Of a stretch of 8,013 nt of DNA, positions 1-5,425 are shown piece after piece. Each line of letters begins with the position of its first letter. The stretch's first letter is position 1. This DNA is from Oscillatoria sp. Prado101. GTDB taxonomy: Bacteria; Cyanobacteriota; Cyanobacteriia; Cyanobacteriales; Oscillatoriaceae. The DNA lies in assembly GCA_025454445.1 (NCBI GenBank), contig JALOOK010000340.1:1-8013 (forward strand). The letters run 5' to 3'. The notes under the pieces are model-generated. The model saw only the letters and a list, made by a program, of their open reading frames with translations, was not told the DNA's origin and searched no databases. The translations under genes were made by a program, and so were the position numbers.

Positions 1-54
1 GTGGCATCACATCCGTTGTGGCCCAAATTTGGGGCCCGCCTGCCCCGACCGGGA

Positions 55-81
55 AATTTGTGTACAATTTGTACACAAATT
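55..81. repeat. Perfect 27-nt inverted repeat, copy 1
   Basis: Left arm AATTTGTGTACAA (55-67), one central T (68), right arm TTGTACACAAATT (69-81). All 13 pairs match. The symmetry suits a dimeric regulator site or a cruciform better than a terminator, because no T tract follows. The GTA...TAC core has 7 rather than 8 intervening bases, so it is not a standard NtcA box. No binding protein can be assigned from sequence. Confidence 0.85.
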
Positions 82-171
82 GGCAAGCAAATATGTCAAC
101 TGACCGGCTTGTTGCCGGTGGAATCACGTCCGTTGTGGCCCAAATTTGGGGCCCGCCTGCCCCGACCGGGA

Positions 172-198
172 AATTTGTGTACAATTTGTACACAAATT
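172..198. repeat. Perfect 27-nt inverted repeat, copy 2
   Basis: This is the same 13+1+13 palindrome as at 55-81, unchanged, 117 bp downstream in the second tandem unit. Flanking bases have diverged (ggcaag in copy 1, gggaag in copy 2) while the palindrome has not, which fits either selection or a recent duplication. Confidence 0.85.
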
Positions 199-320
199 GG
201 GAAGCAAATATGTCAAGTGACCGGCTAGATTGCCGGTGGAATCACGTCCCTTGTGGCCCAAATTTGGGGCCCGCCTGCCCCTGGAGGAAGGACTGGTAAG
301 GGGGATGACCGGCAGTGGAG

Positions 321-1160
321 TCAGGGAACCTGGAAGGAAAGAATCATATAGCGGCTCAGCCCCAACTGGCTGAGCCACTCTTGACCCGCCGTTACCCTCT
401 CCATCTCTATTTGTGCCGTATCCAGGCAGAACCGCCGCATGGCTGGGTACGTCGGCAAGGTGTTAACGGTGATATCCTCTTCGAGACCGGGCAAAAATCC
501 CGCCGTTTGGCCGAGATTCCGGTAGTCCGCCAGTGTGAAATAACCGTCAATATTGCCGTAGGTGCGAGCTACGGAGGCTCCTGCGAATTGGCTGGCGAAT
601 TTCATCAGCGGCAGCAACGCCCGCACCGGCACAAAGTCGCACAGGGCTAATCTCCCTCCCTTTCGCAGCACTCGCCGCGCTTCTTGAAAAAAGCGCTGCC
701 GGCTGGGAAAATGAAATATGCACTCCACCGCCAGCACCACATCAAAGGAATCATCCTCAAAAGGCAGCTGGCAGGCGTCGGCTTCCACAAACTCTATCTG
801 GTTGCCGGTGCTGGGCTTGACCTGCTCTCTGGCTCTTTCGATCTGGCGGGGATCAATATTGACCCCGACGAGTTCCACGCTGGAAAAACGCTCGTTCAAG
901 CTGGCAATGGTGCCCCCGAAACCGCACCCGCAGTCCAGGATGCGCAGCCCATCTCCCACCCCACCGGCATCGCACACTCGCCGGCACAATTTCTCCGCCG
1001 CCGCGCCAAAGTCCGCTGCGGTGCCATCCGCCACCGCAGGATAGTCCCAATACCCCCAGTGTACATGTCGGCCAAATGCCTGCAGCGCGTCTGGGTTGCC
1101 TTTGCGGAATTGCTCAAATAGCAGGTCGAAGTACGGCAGGTGCACCTTTGTTGCTGTCAT
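321..1160 (-). CDS. Class I SAM-dependent methyltransferase (Methyltransf_11/25 type), small-molecule substrate likely
   Basis: The 279-residue protein carries a complete Rossmann-type SAM fold. Motif I is ILDCGCGFGGT (74-84), the acidic end of strand 2 is GVNIDP (99-104), the adenine-contact region is EADACQLPFEDDSFDVV (126-142), and the post-motif strand is VLRKGGRLALCDF (164-176). An N-terminal segment with HVHWGYWDYP (33-42) resembles the HxGYW element of enzymes that methylate small molecules, such as tocopherol-, glycine- or polyketide-methyltransferase relatives. The C-terminal 100 residues probably form the substrate cap. There is no signal peptide or membrane anchor, so it should be cytosolic. 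The ATG at 1160 has only a weak A-rich leader, without a clear Shine-Dalgarno. It is the most downstream leftward gene and ends 40 bp from the tandem repeat. Substrate cannot be read from sequence; the family call is firm. Confidence 0.9.
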   Translation of the reverse strand: MTATKVHLPYFDLLFEQFRKGNPDALQAFGRHVHWGYWDYPAVADGTAADFGAAAEKLCRRVCDAGGVGDGLRILDCGCGFGGTIASLNERFSSVELVGVNIDPRQIERAREQVKPSTGNQIEFVEADACQLPFEDDSFDVVLAVECIFHFPSRQRFFQEARRVLRKGGRLALCDFVPVRALLPLMKFASQFAGASVARTYGNIDGYFTLADYRNLGQTAGFLPGLEEDITVNTLPTYPAMRRFCLDTAQIEMERVTAGQEWLSQLGLSRYMILSFQVP

Positions 1161-1206
1161 AATTCTGTTTTTCTTTTGAGATGGAAATTGTTGACTGACA
1201 ATCTAA

Positions 1207-1236
1207 AATATACAAATAAATCGGAATTTATGTGAA
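1207..1236 (-). promoter_or_regulatory. Candidate sigma-70 promoter of the methyltransferase gene
   Basis: On the minus strand TTCACA (1231-1236) is followed after 18 bp by TATATT (1207-1212). Transcription would start near 1199, giving a leader of about 40 nt. The match is moderate and the region is AT-rich, so chance matches are expected. Confidence 0.35.
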
Positions 1237-1243
1237 CATAAAT
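1226..1243. promoter_or_regulatory. Palindrome overlapping the candidate -35, possible operator
   Basis: ATTTATGT (1226-1233), GA, ACATAAAT (1236-1243): eight perfect pairs with a 2-bp centre. It overlaps the proposed -35 hexamer of the methyltransferase promoter, a position where a dimeric regulator could occlude RNA polymerase. The regulator is unknown. Confidence 0.35.
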
Positions 1244-1369
1244 ATGTAAGGCTTAAACGGCAAGGTTTACAGTTTTTATATAACACAATATCTGATTGAT
1301 TGCTTTTGCATAGAGCCCTATATTGGCCCTAGTAAAAGATGATGCCGGTTAGCGAATCCGGGAAGCGCG

Positions 1370-1390
1370 ACGGGCCATTTAGTGGCCCGT
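1370..1390. terminator. GC-rich hairpin downstream of trpB2
   Basis: ACGGGCCA (1370-1377) pairs perfectly with TGGCCCGT (1383-1390) around a 5-nt loop. It lies about 130 bp past the trpB2 stop. No run of T follows on either strand, so it is not a textbook intrinsic terminator. Cyanobacterial 3' ends often rely on such hairpins, and a repeat relic is the alternative. Confidence 0.45.
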
Positions 1391-1445
1391 AACACGCCTA
1401 TTATATCATATTCGGTCAATAGCCCACAAATAAATATTCCATCCG

Positions 1446-1499
1446 TCTTCCTCTTTCTTCTTGCTTCTTGGCTGGGCGTCTTGGCGGTTATTAATAACC
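1446..1499 (-). repeat. Dispersed AACCGCC-type repeat plus perfect 14-bp palindrome
   Basis: Read on the minus strand, this stretch begins with the perfect palindrome GGTTATTAATAACC (1486-1499). It continues into AACCGCCAAGACGCC and purine-rich GAAG/CAAG short repeats down to about 1446. A related block beginning AACCGCCAA and containing AGCCAAGAA lies at 5291-5326 on the plus strand, so this is a dispersed intergenic element. It starts about 22 bp past the trpB2 stop. Confidence 0.55.
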
Positions 1500-1521
1500 T
1501 TTAAACAGCGGTTTCCAGAAA

Positions 1522-2895
1522 TTACCCAACTGCGGGCAAACCCGCCAGTGCCATCGCCACTTCTTCAGCGCTATATTCAGTATCGCGCAACTTGCCCGCC
1601 TGATAGTCAATATACGCCTGCAAGTCAAAGTGACCGTGACCGCACAAATTGAAAAGCACGGTCTTGCTGGTGCCTTCTTCCTTGCAGCGCAGCGCTTCAT
1701 CAATGACAGCTTTAACCGCGTGGTTCGCCTCCGGTGCCGGTAAAATACCCTCTGTGCGGGCAAATTCCAGACCGGCGGCGAAACATTCCAGTTGCGTGTG
1801 CGCTCTCGCCTCTATCAAGCCTAACTCAAAAATGTGACTGAGCAGAGGTGCCATGCCGTGGTAGCGCAGTCCACCGGCATGAATGCCTGGGGGGACGAAA
1901 GAACTGCCCAGGGTGTGCATCTTGACAAGTGGCGTTAAATGTGCTGTGTCGCCATAGTCGTAGGCGTATTTGCCTTTGGTCAAAGTTGGGCAAGCAGCGG
2001 GTTCGACTGCTACAAATCGCAGCGGTGACACTTCGCCCCGCAGTTGAGCTCCCAGGAAAGGAAAAGCAATTCCGGCAAAGTTGCTGCCGCCGCCGGTGCA
2101 GCCGATAATAATATCAGGATAATCACCGGCAATTTCCAATTGCGCTAAAGTTTCTAATCCGATGACAGTTTGGTGCAGCAAAACGTGATTGAGCACGCTG
2201 CCGAGAGCGTATTTAGTGCTGTCGTCTTTCGCGGCTATTTCCACAGCTTCGCTGATAGCAATTCCCAAGCTTCCTGGACTGTCAGGATACTTTTCGAGAA
2301 TCTGGCGACCGGCATTTGTTTCGCTGCTAGGACTGGCTACTACTCGCGCCCCATAAGCTTCCATAAAAGCGCGGCGGTAAGGCTTTTGCTGGTAGCTTAC
2401 CTTGACCATGCACACGAGTATTTCTAAATTAAACAGTGCGCCGGCAAAGGCGAGAGATGACCCCCACTGACCGGCACCAGTTTCCGTGGTCAGGCGCTTG
2501 ACTCCTTCGATGGCGCTGTAATAGGCTTGCGGAACGGCGGTGTTGGGTTTGTGGCTGCCGGCGGGACTAACGCCTTCGTATTTGTAATATATTTTTGCCG
2601 GAGTGTCGAGGGCTTTTTCCAGCCTGCGTGCGCGGTAAAGTGGTGATGGTCGCCACTGCCGGTAAATAGAACGCACTGGTTCTGGTATTTCTACCCAGCG
2701 TTCCTGACTGACTTCTTGCTGAATGATGGCCTTTGGGAACAGGGGGGCTAAATCAGCAGGTGAGATTGGCTGACCTGTAACTGGGTGCAGTGGCGGCGGC
2801 ATCTGCGCGGGCAAATCGGCTATAACATTATACCACGCTGCCGGCATTTTGGCTTCGGTAAGGATATATTTTACCGGCTCTGTTTGCTGTCCCAT
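1522..2895 (-). CDS. trpB2: TrpB2-type tryptophan synthase beta-like PLP enzyme
   Basis: The 457-residue protein belongs to the TrpB2 branch (TIGR01415) of fold-type II PLP enzymes. The family condenses indole with serine or a related donor to make tryptophan, usually without TrpA. The PLP lysine is Lys116 in GSHKPNTA (113-120). Glu138 in TETGAGQW is the expected catalytic glutamate. The PLP-phosphate loop is GCTGGGSN (265-272). The long N-terminal extension before the fold, with PLHPVTGQPISP near 35-46, is typical of TrpB2 and absent from short TrpB1. Length is normal and all key residues are present. No trpA or other trp gene lies nearby, so it may salvage indole or act as a stand-alone enzyme (inference). 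The start at 2895 has no Shine-Dalgarno and lies only 9 bp past a candidate -10, so the mRNA may be almost leaderless. Confidence 0.95.
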   Translation of the reverse strand: MGQQTEPVKYILTEAKMPAAWYNVIADLPAQMPPPLHPVTGQPISPADLAPLFPKAIIQQEVSQERWVEIPEPVRSIYRQWRPSPLYRARRLEKALDTPAKIYYKYEGVSPAGSHKPNTAVPQAYYSAIEGVKRLTTETGAGQWGSSLAFAGALFNLEILVCMVKVSYQQKPYRRAFMEAYGARVVASPSSETNAGRQILEKYPDSPGSLGIAISEAVEIAAKDDSTKYALGSVLNHVLLHQTVIGLETLAQLEIAGDYPDIIIGCTGGGSNFAGIAFPFLGAQLRGEVSPLRFVAVEPAACPTLTKGKYAYDYGDTAHLTPLVKMHTLGSSFVPPGIHAGGLRYHGMAPLLSHIFELGLIEARAHTQLECFAAGLEFARTEGILPAPEANHAVKAVIDEALRCKEEGTSKTVLFNLCGHGHFDLQAYIDYQAGKLRDTEYSAEEVAMALAGLPAVG

Positions 2896-2904
2896 TTTCG
2901 CGAT

Positions 2905-2932
2905 ATTTTACTTGATTTTCATCTATTGTAAA
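2905..2932 (-). promoter_or_regulatory. Candidate trpB2 promoter, near-leaderless
   Basis: On the minus strand TTTACA (2927-2932) and TAAAAT (2905-2910) are 16 bp apart, each matching five of six consensus positions. Nine bases separate the -10 from the ATG, so the expected start site gives a leader of only about 3 nt. The promoter lies between the hairpin behind the peroxiredoxin gene and the trpB2 start, supporting separate transcription. Confidence 0.45.
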
Positions 2933-2937
2933 TTGCG

Positions 2938-2955
2938 GGGTGCCCTCAGGCACCC
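2938..2955 (-). terminator. Hairpin terminator candidate for the peroxiredoxin gene
   Basis: GGGTGCC (2938-2944) pairs with GGCACCC (2949-2955) around a 4-nt loop, 10 bp past the peroxiredoxin stop. On the minus strand the stem is followed by CGCAATTT, a weak T tract. The position between two leftward genes and just before a promoter-like sequence makes termination or attenuation the likely role. Confidence 0.6.
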
Positions 2956-2965
2956 ATGCAGTCTT

Positions 2966-3604
2966 TTACTTATTAGGCTGGGGAGTGAGGCGCAGGTAGG
3001 TTTTGACTTGGGTGTAACCTTTGGGGAATTTCTGCTTCAATTCTTTTGGGTCTTCAATAAATGGGACAATCACGCAGTCCTGACCGTCTTTCCAGTTGGC
3101 TGGGGTGGCGACGCTGTATTTGTCGGTGAGCTGCAGGGAATCAATTACGCGCAGGATTTCATTAAAATTGCGACCGGTGCTGGCGGGGTAGGTGAGAGTC
3201 AGGCGCAGCTTCTTGTTGGGGTCGATGATGAAAACGGTGCGGACGGTCAAGTCCTGCAGGGAGTTGGGGTGGATCATATCATAGAGGTCGGAGACTGTCC
3301 GGTCGCCGTCCGCCAGGATAGGGTAGCTGAGGTTGACTTTCTGGGTTTCCTCAATATCTTTGATCCAGCCGAGGTGCGAGTCAGCGTCATCGACGCTGAG
3401 GGCGAGTGTTTTGACCTTGCGCTTGTCGAATTCTGGCTGGAGGCGAGCGACTTCGCCAAGTTCGGTCGTGCAAACGGGGGTGTAGTCTTTGGGGTGGGAG
3501 AACAGCACCACCCAGCTGTCACCGGCCCATTCATAAAAGTTAATATCGCCTTGCGAGGAAGCTTGGGTGAAGTTGGGCGCACTGTCGCCTAATCGGAGAG
3601 CCAT
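2966..3604 (-). CDS. 1-Cys peroxiredoxin (Prx6 family)
   Basis: The 212-residue cytosolic thiol peroxidase reduces hydrogen peroxide and organic hydroperoxides. The peroxidatic cysteine is Cys45 in YTPVCTTE (41-48), with the family Thr42 and a supporting Arg122 in LTVRTVF. SHPKDYTPVCTTELG is the Prx6 active-site signature. The C-terminal domain ending in YLRLTPQPNK is characteristic of Prx6 and mediates dimer contacts. The length fits the 1-Cys class. There is no resolving cysteine at the 2-Cys position; one other cysteine, Cys177 (GQDCVIVP), lies in the C-terminal domain and its role is unclear. The start at 3604 is supported by AGGAA (plus-strand 3612-3616) 7 nt upstream. A hairpin follows the stop, so it is probably transcribed alone. 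Confidence 0.96.
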   Translation of the reverse strand: MALRLGDSAPNFTQASSQGDINFYEWAGDSWVVLFSHPKDYTPVCTTELGEVARLQPEFDKRKVKTLALSVDDADSHLGWIKDIEETQKVNLSYPILADGDRTVSDLYDMIHPNSLQDLTVRTVFIIDPNKKLRLTLTYPASTGRNFNEILRVIDSLQLTDKYSVATPANWKDGQDCVIVPFIEDPKELKQKFPKGYTQVKTYLRLTPQPNK

Positions 3605-3925
3605 AGCCGAGTTCCTGTAGTCTAAATTACAAAATTGTCTGGTCTACTGTCAGATGATTTCATCTTACACCGGTTATCCGGTCGGATTTTAGTGATTTGT
3701 TCCTCTTTGGGTTTTGTGCGGGGGCTAGGGGGGAGGGCAGCGCCTGGAAGGCGGTTGCCGCAAGGGGGTATGGCTGTAGGGCAGCCCGACGCACCGGACT
3801 CAACATTTGGAGGGGCGGGTTGCTCCAGGATATCTGTGGGAGACAGAAAATATTGAGCCACCCGATCCTATTTTTTTCTGCTATTAATAATATTTATATT
3901 TTTTTACTGTCTGAAAATATCTGTC
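3605..3925. other. 321-bp divergent gap between the peroxiredoxin gene and the small membrane-protein gene
   Basis: The left end holds the peroxiredoxin leader and candidate promoter. A small hairpin ACCGG-TTAT-CCGGT lies at 3669-3682. The middle (3718-3840) is unusually G-rich on the plus strand, with runs of 5, 6 and 3 G between 3720 and 3737 and a GGCTG/CAGCC hairpin (3772-3786). The right end (3853-3925) is very AT-rich with long T runs, as expected ahead of the rightward gene, but I could not fix a promoter there. Overlapping reading frames in the G-rich part show no protein-like features. Confidence 0.7.
3626..3653 (-). promoter_or_regulatory. Candidate peroxiredoxin promoter
   Basis: On the minus strand CTGACA (3648-3653) is followed after 16 bp by TGTAAT (3626-3631). 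The expected start near 3619 gives a leader of about 15 nt that just contains the AGGAA ribosome site. The -10 lacks the important A at position two, so confidence is modest. Confidence 0.35.
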
Positions 3926-4207
3926 ATGTTTCAATTGCTATATCCTCTGATTCACGCTATTCAGCCGTTTTTAGTGCCGATTTGTTTGGTCTGCGCCTGG
4001 GTATTAGTGCTTATGCTGGCTGCAAATCTCTGGTCTGCAGTAGCTGACGGAGTGGCCCGCAGCAAGCGGATGCATCAAATCCCCTGCGCTAATTGCGCCT
4101 TTTTTACTGGCGACTACCGGCTGAAATGCCCGGTGCGCCCCAGGATTGCCCTGACTGAGGAGGCTATCGACTGTTCGGACTACCAAGATTACCACAAAAT
4201 TGGTTAA
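3926..4207 (+). CDS. Small membrane protein with a four-cysteine C-terminal domain, function unknown
   Basis: The 93-residue product has one strongly hydrophobic N-terminal stretch (about 4-35) followed by a soluble tail. The tail carries Cys54, Cys57, Cys68 and Cys83 in the arrangement C-x2-C-x10-C-x14-C, with local sequences IPCANCAFF, YRLKCPVRP and AIDCSDY. This spacing could bind zinc or an iron-sulfur cluster, or form disulfides; sequence alone does not decide. I believe similar short proteins occur in cyanobacteria as conserved hypotheticals, from memory and not checked. The ATG at 3926 has no clear Shine-Dalgarno but begins the hydrophobic segment exactly. The gene is alone in its direction, between a divergent peroxiredoxin gene and a convergent dehydrogenase gene. 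The reading frame is probably real; the function is unassigned. Confidence 0.8.
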   Translation: MFQLLYPLIHAIQPFLVPICLVCAWVLVLMLAANLWSAVADGVARSKRMHQIPCANCAFFTGDYRLKCPVRPRIALTEEAIDCSDYQDYHKIG

Positions 4208-4228
4208 AAATCAAGATTCCTGGAAAAT

Positions 4229-4277
4229 AAACCCGGTTGCTGGGGTTAAAAGTCAAGATTCTCAATAAACCGGGTTT
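4229..4277. terminator. Long inverted repeat between convergent genes, candidate bidirectional terminator
   Basis: AAACCCGGTT (4229-4238) pairs perfectly with AACCGGGTTT (4268-4277) across a 29-nt loop. T-rich sequence follows on both strands (TTTCTTATTCT on plus, TTTATTTTCC on minus). A direct repeat TCAAGATTC occurs at 4211-4219 and 4253-4261, interleaved with the arms. It sits between the stop at 4207 and the stop of the leftward gene at 4290, where a shared terminator is expected. The paired AAACCCGG/CCGGGTTT arms look like a diverged copy of a repeat family common in filamentous cyanobacteria (from memory). Confidence 0.65.
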
Positions 4278-4289
4278 CTTATTCTCCAC

Positions 4290-5252
4290 CTACTCAATGG
4301 TGTCCATTTCCAGCAAAACTTTCAGAACCCCAGGGCGCTGGGCGAGATCGAAGGCTGCTAGACCTTCACTCAGGGGGTAGCGGGCCTGAATTAGGGGTTT
4401 GACATTTATCTTGTTTTGTGCTAATAGCTGAAGGGCGGCTGGAAACGGACCGCAGCGGGAGCCAATTAAGGTGATTTCGTCCACTACGAGAGCGGATGCG
4501 TCAAAGGTGAGGTTGCCTTTGTAGGTGCTTTTGAGGACGAGGGTGCCTCGGGAACGCAAGGCGCGGCGGGCGATGGCGAAACCTTCGGGGTTGCCGGTAC
4601 ACTCAACTGAGATGTCGAATTCTCTGTCTTTTACGGAGTCGGCAAAGCCGGTTTTGATGCCGAGGGCTTCCAGGTGGGCGAGTTTGTCGCGGTGACGCCC
4701 GATCGCCAGCAAGTCGCAACCTGTTAGGACTAGGGTTTGGGCGACTAGCTGCCCGAGTTTGCCGTCTCCAACTACTAGAACTCTGTGTTCAGGAAGCACC
4801 GGCACTTGCTGCTGGATTTCCAGCGCTGCGGCAATGGGTTCGGTGAAGGTGGCGGTATCTGTATCTATATTATCCGGGAGGGGATGCAGGTTTTGGGCGG
4901 GCAGGGTGAGATATTCGGCAAATGCGCCGTGCCGGTTGACTATACCGAGTACGGTGCGGTTGAGGCAGTGGGTGGGGATGCCGATGCGGCAAAACCGGCA
5001 CTCGCCGCAGGCGGCATTGATTTCTCCGACGACGCGCCGGTTGAGCAGGTTTTCTGGTCCGCTTTCGACGATGCCAACAAATTCGTGCCCGAGGATGCCG
5101 GTGTAGGGGTAATATCCTCTGAGCAGTTCTAGGTCTGTATTGCAGATACCGGCACGCAAGACTCGCACCAGCGCTTCCCCTGGTGGGGGTTCGGGTGTGG
5201 GGATGCCGGTGCGCAGTTGCAGTTGTCTGTTTTCTAGCCAGAGTGCTTTCAT
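4290..5252 (-). CDS. Zinc-dependent alcohol/polyol dehydrogenase, MDR superfamily
   Basis: The 320-residue protein is a medium-chain dehydrogenase that should oxidise an alcohol or polyol with NAD(P). The GroES-like N-terminal half has the expected catalytic zinc ligands: Cys37 (AGICNTD), His56-Glu57 (GHEF) and Glu138 (TEPIAAALE). A complete structural-zinc lobe is present with Cys82, Cys85, Cys88 and Cys96. The Rossmann half carries the nucleotide loop VVGDGKLGQL (160-169) and a typical CTGNPEG stretch (218-224). It is slightly shorter than the usual 340-350 residues. The four structural cysteines speak against BchC-like relatives that lack them. The start at 5252 fits the family opening MKALWLEN, but the leader reads CCCCTCC just before ATG, so no Shine-Dalgarno is available. 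Substrate is unknown, and no neighbouring sugar or polyol genes help. Confidence 0.92.
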   Translation of the reverse strand: MKALWLENRQLQLRTGIPTPEPPPGEALVRVLRAGICNTDLELLRGYYPYTGILGHEFVGIVESGPENLLNRRVVGEINAACGECRFCRIGIPTHCLNRTVLGIVNRHGAFAEYLTLPAQNLHPLPDNIDTDTATFTEPIAAALEIQQQVPVLPEHRVLVVGDGKLGQLVAQTLVLTGCDLLAIGRHRDKLAHLEALGIKTGFADSVKDREFDISVECTGNPEGFAIARRALRSRGTLVLKSTYKGNLTFDASALVVDEITLIGSRCGPFPAALQLLAQNKINVKPLIQARYPLSEGLAAFDLAQRPGVLKVLLEMDTIE

Positions 5253-5290
5253 TGGAGGGGCTTAAGAGGGGTTGTCTGTTATTTTATTTT

Positions 5291-5326
5291 AACCGCCAAT
5301 AAGCCAAGAACGCCAAGGAAGAAAAT
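5291..5326 (+). repeat. Dispersed AACCGCC-type repeat, second copy
   Basis: AACCGCCAA is followed by AGCCAAGAACGCCAAG and a purine-rich tail. The blocks AACCGCCAA and AGCCAAGAA are shared with the minus-strand element at 1446-1489. Here it sits about 40 bp upstream of the MDR start, so it lies within that gene's leader or promoter region. Confidence 0.5.
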
Positions 5327-5380
5327 AGGGGTTCATAGTTTGCTGGAACTGCTAAATTTGCTGTTACAAACAAACAGTAA

Positions 5381-5405
5381 GGTGCGTTACCTTTGGGAGC
5401 GCACC
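5381..5405. repeat. Small inverted repeat GGTGCG...CGCACC
   Basis: GGTGCG (5381-5386) and CGCACC (5400-5405) pair across 13 nt. It directly follows a weaker CTGTT...AACAG inverted repeat (5361-5377). It looks like a decayed copy of a GGTGCGTTA-type cyanobacterial intergenic repeat; the family assignment is from memory. Confidence 0.4.
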
Positions 5406-5425
5406 CCACTGGCAGGCTTTTCCGA

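Larger units (their letters stand above)
1..281. repeat. 117/118-bp palindrome-rich tandem repeat, about 2.4 copies
   Basis: Copy 1 begins near 13, copy 2 near 130 and a truncated copy 3 near 248, ending at 281 where similarity stops abruptly. Positions 1-12 match the end of a preceding copy, so the array continues off the left edge. Each unit carries, in order, a CCCAAATTTGGG palindrome (22-33 in copy 1), a long perfect inverted repeat with core TGTACA, and a hairpin ACCGGC...GCCGGT. Copies 1 and 2 differ at only a few bases plus one inserted base in the hairpin loop. The 117-bp period is a multiple of three, so long reading frames open through the array on both strands, but the 118-bp step breaks the repeat register. 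I judge it non-coding. The function is unknown; an iteron-like, operator-like or mobile-repeat role is possible. Confidence 0.9.
1161..1521. other. 361-bp gap between trpB2 and the methyltransferase gene
   Basis: There is no convincing gene here. The right part, next to the trpB2 stop, holds a palindrome-containing dispersed repeat (1446-1499) and a strong hairpin (1370-1390). The left part is AT-rich and holds a candidate promoter and a palindrome for the leftward methyltransferase gene. This order suggests that trpB2 transcription ends in the gap and methyltransferase transcription starts anew. Confidence 0.7.

Noticed and set aside
55..198. NtcA or LexA binding site calls for the TGTACA palindromes
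   Set aside because: The spacing is GTA-N7-TAC rather than N8, and the cyanobacterial LexA consensus as I know it does not fit; naming a regulator would be a guess.
1..299. Long reading frames through the tandem repeat on both strands
   Set aside because: They exist because 117 is divisible by three; overlapping frames are open on both strands, the 118-bp step breaks the register, and the translations show only the DNA repeat without protein-like features.
2535..2560. Pro in place of Ile/Leu after the TrpB2 catalytic lysine (GSHKPNTA) as an anomaly
   Set aside because: As far as I recall, bacterial TrpB2 proteins commonly have HKPNTA; it is a subgroup feature, not a defect.
2849..3592. 247-residue rightward frame opposite the peroxiredoxin gene
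   Set aside because: It is the antisense shadow of the peroxiredoxin gene, whose reading frame has a full active-site signature.
3635..4047. Two rightward reading frames over the G-rich gap (73 and 116 residues)
   Set aside because: They overlap each other and the well-supported gene at 3926, are composition-driven (Gly/Arg/Ala rich), and have no recognisable domain.
4290..5252. BchC-type chlorophyllide dehydrogenase
   Set aside because: The protein has a full structural-zinc cysteine set and classic catalytic ligands, so a general zinc MDR dehydrogenase fits better.
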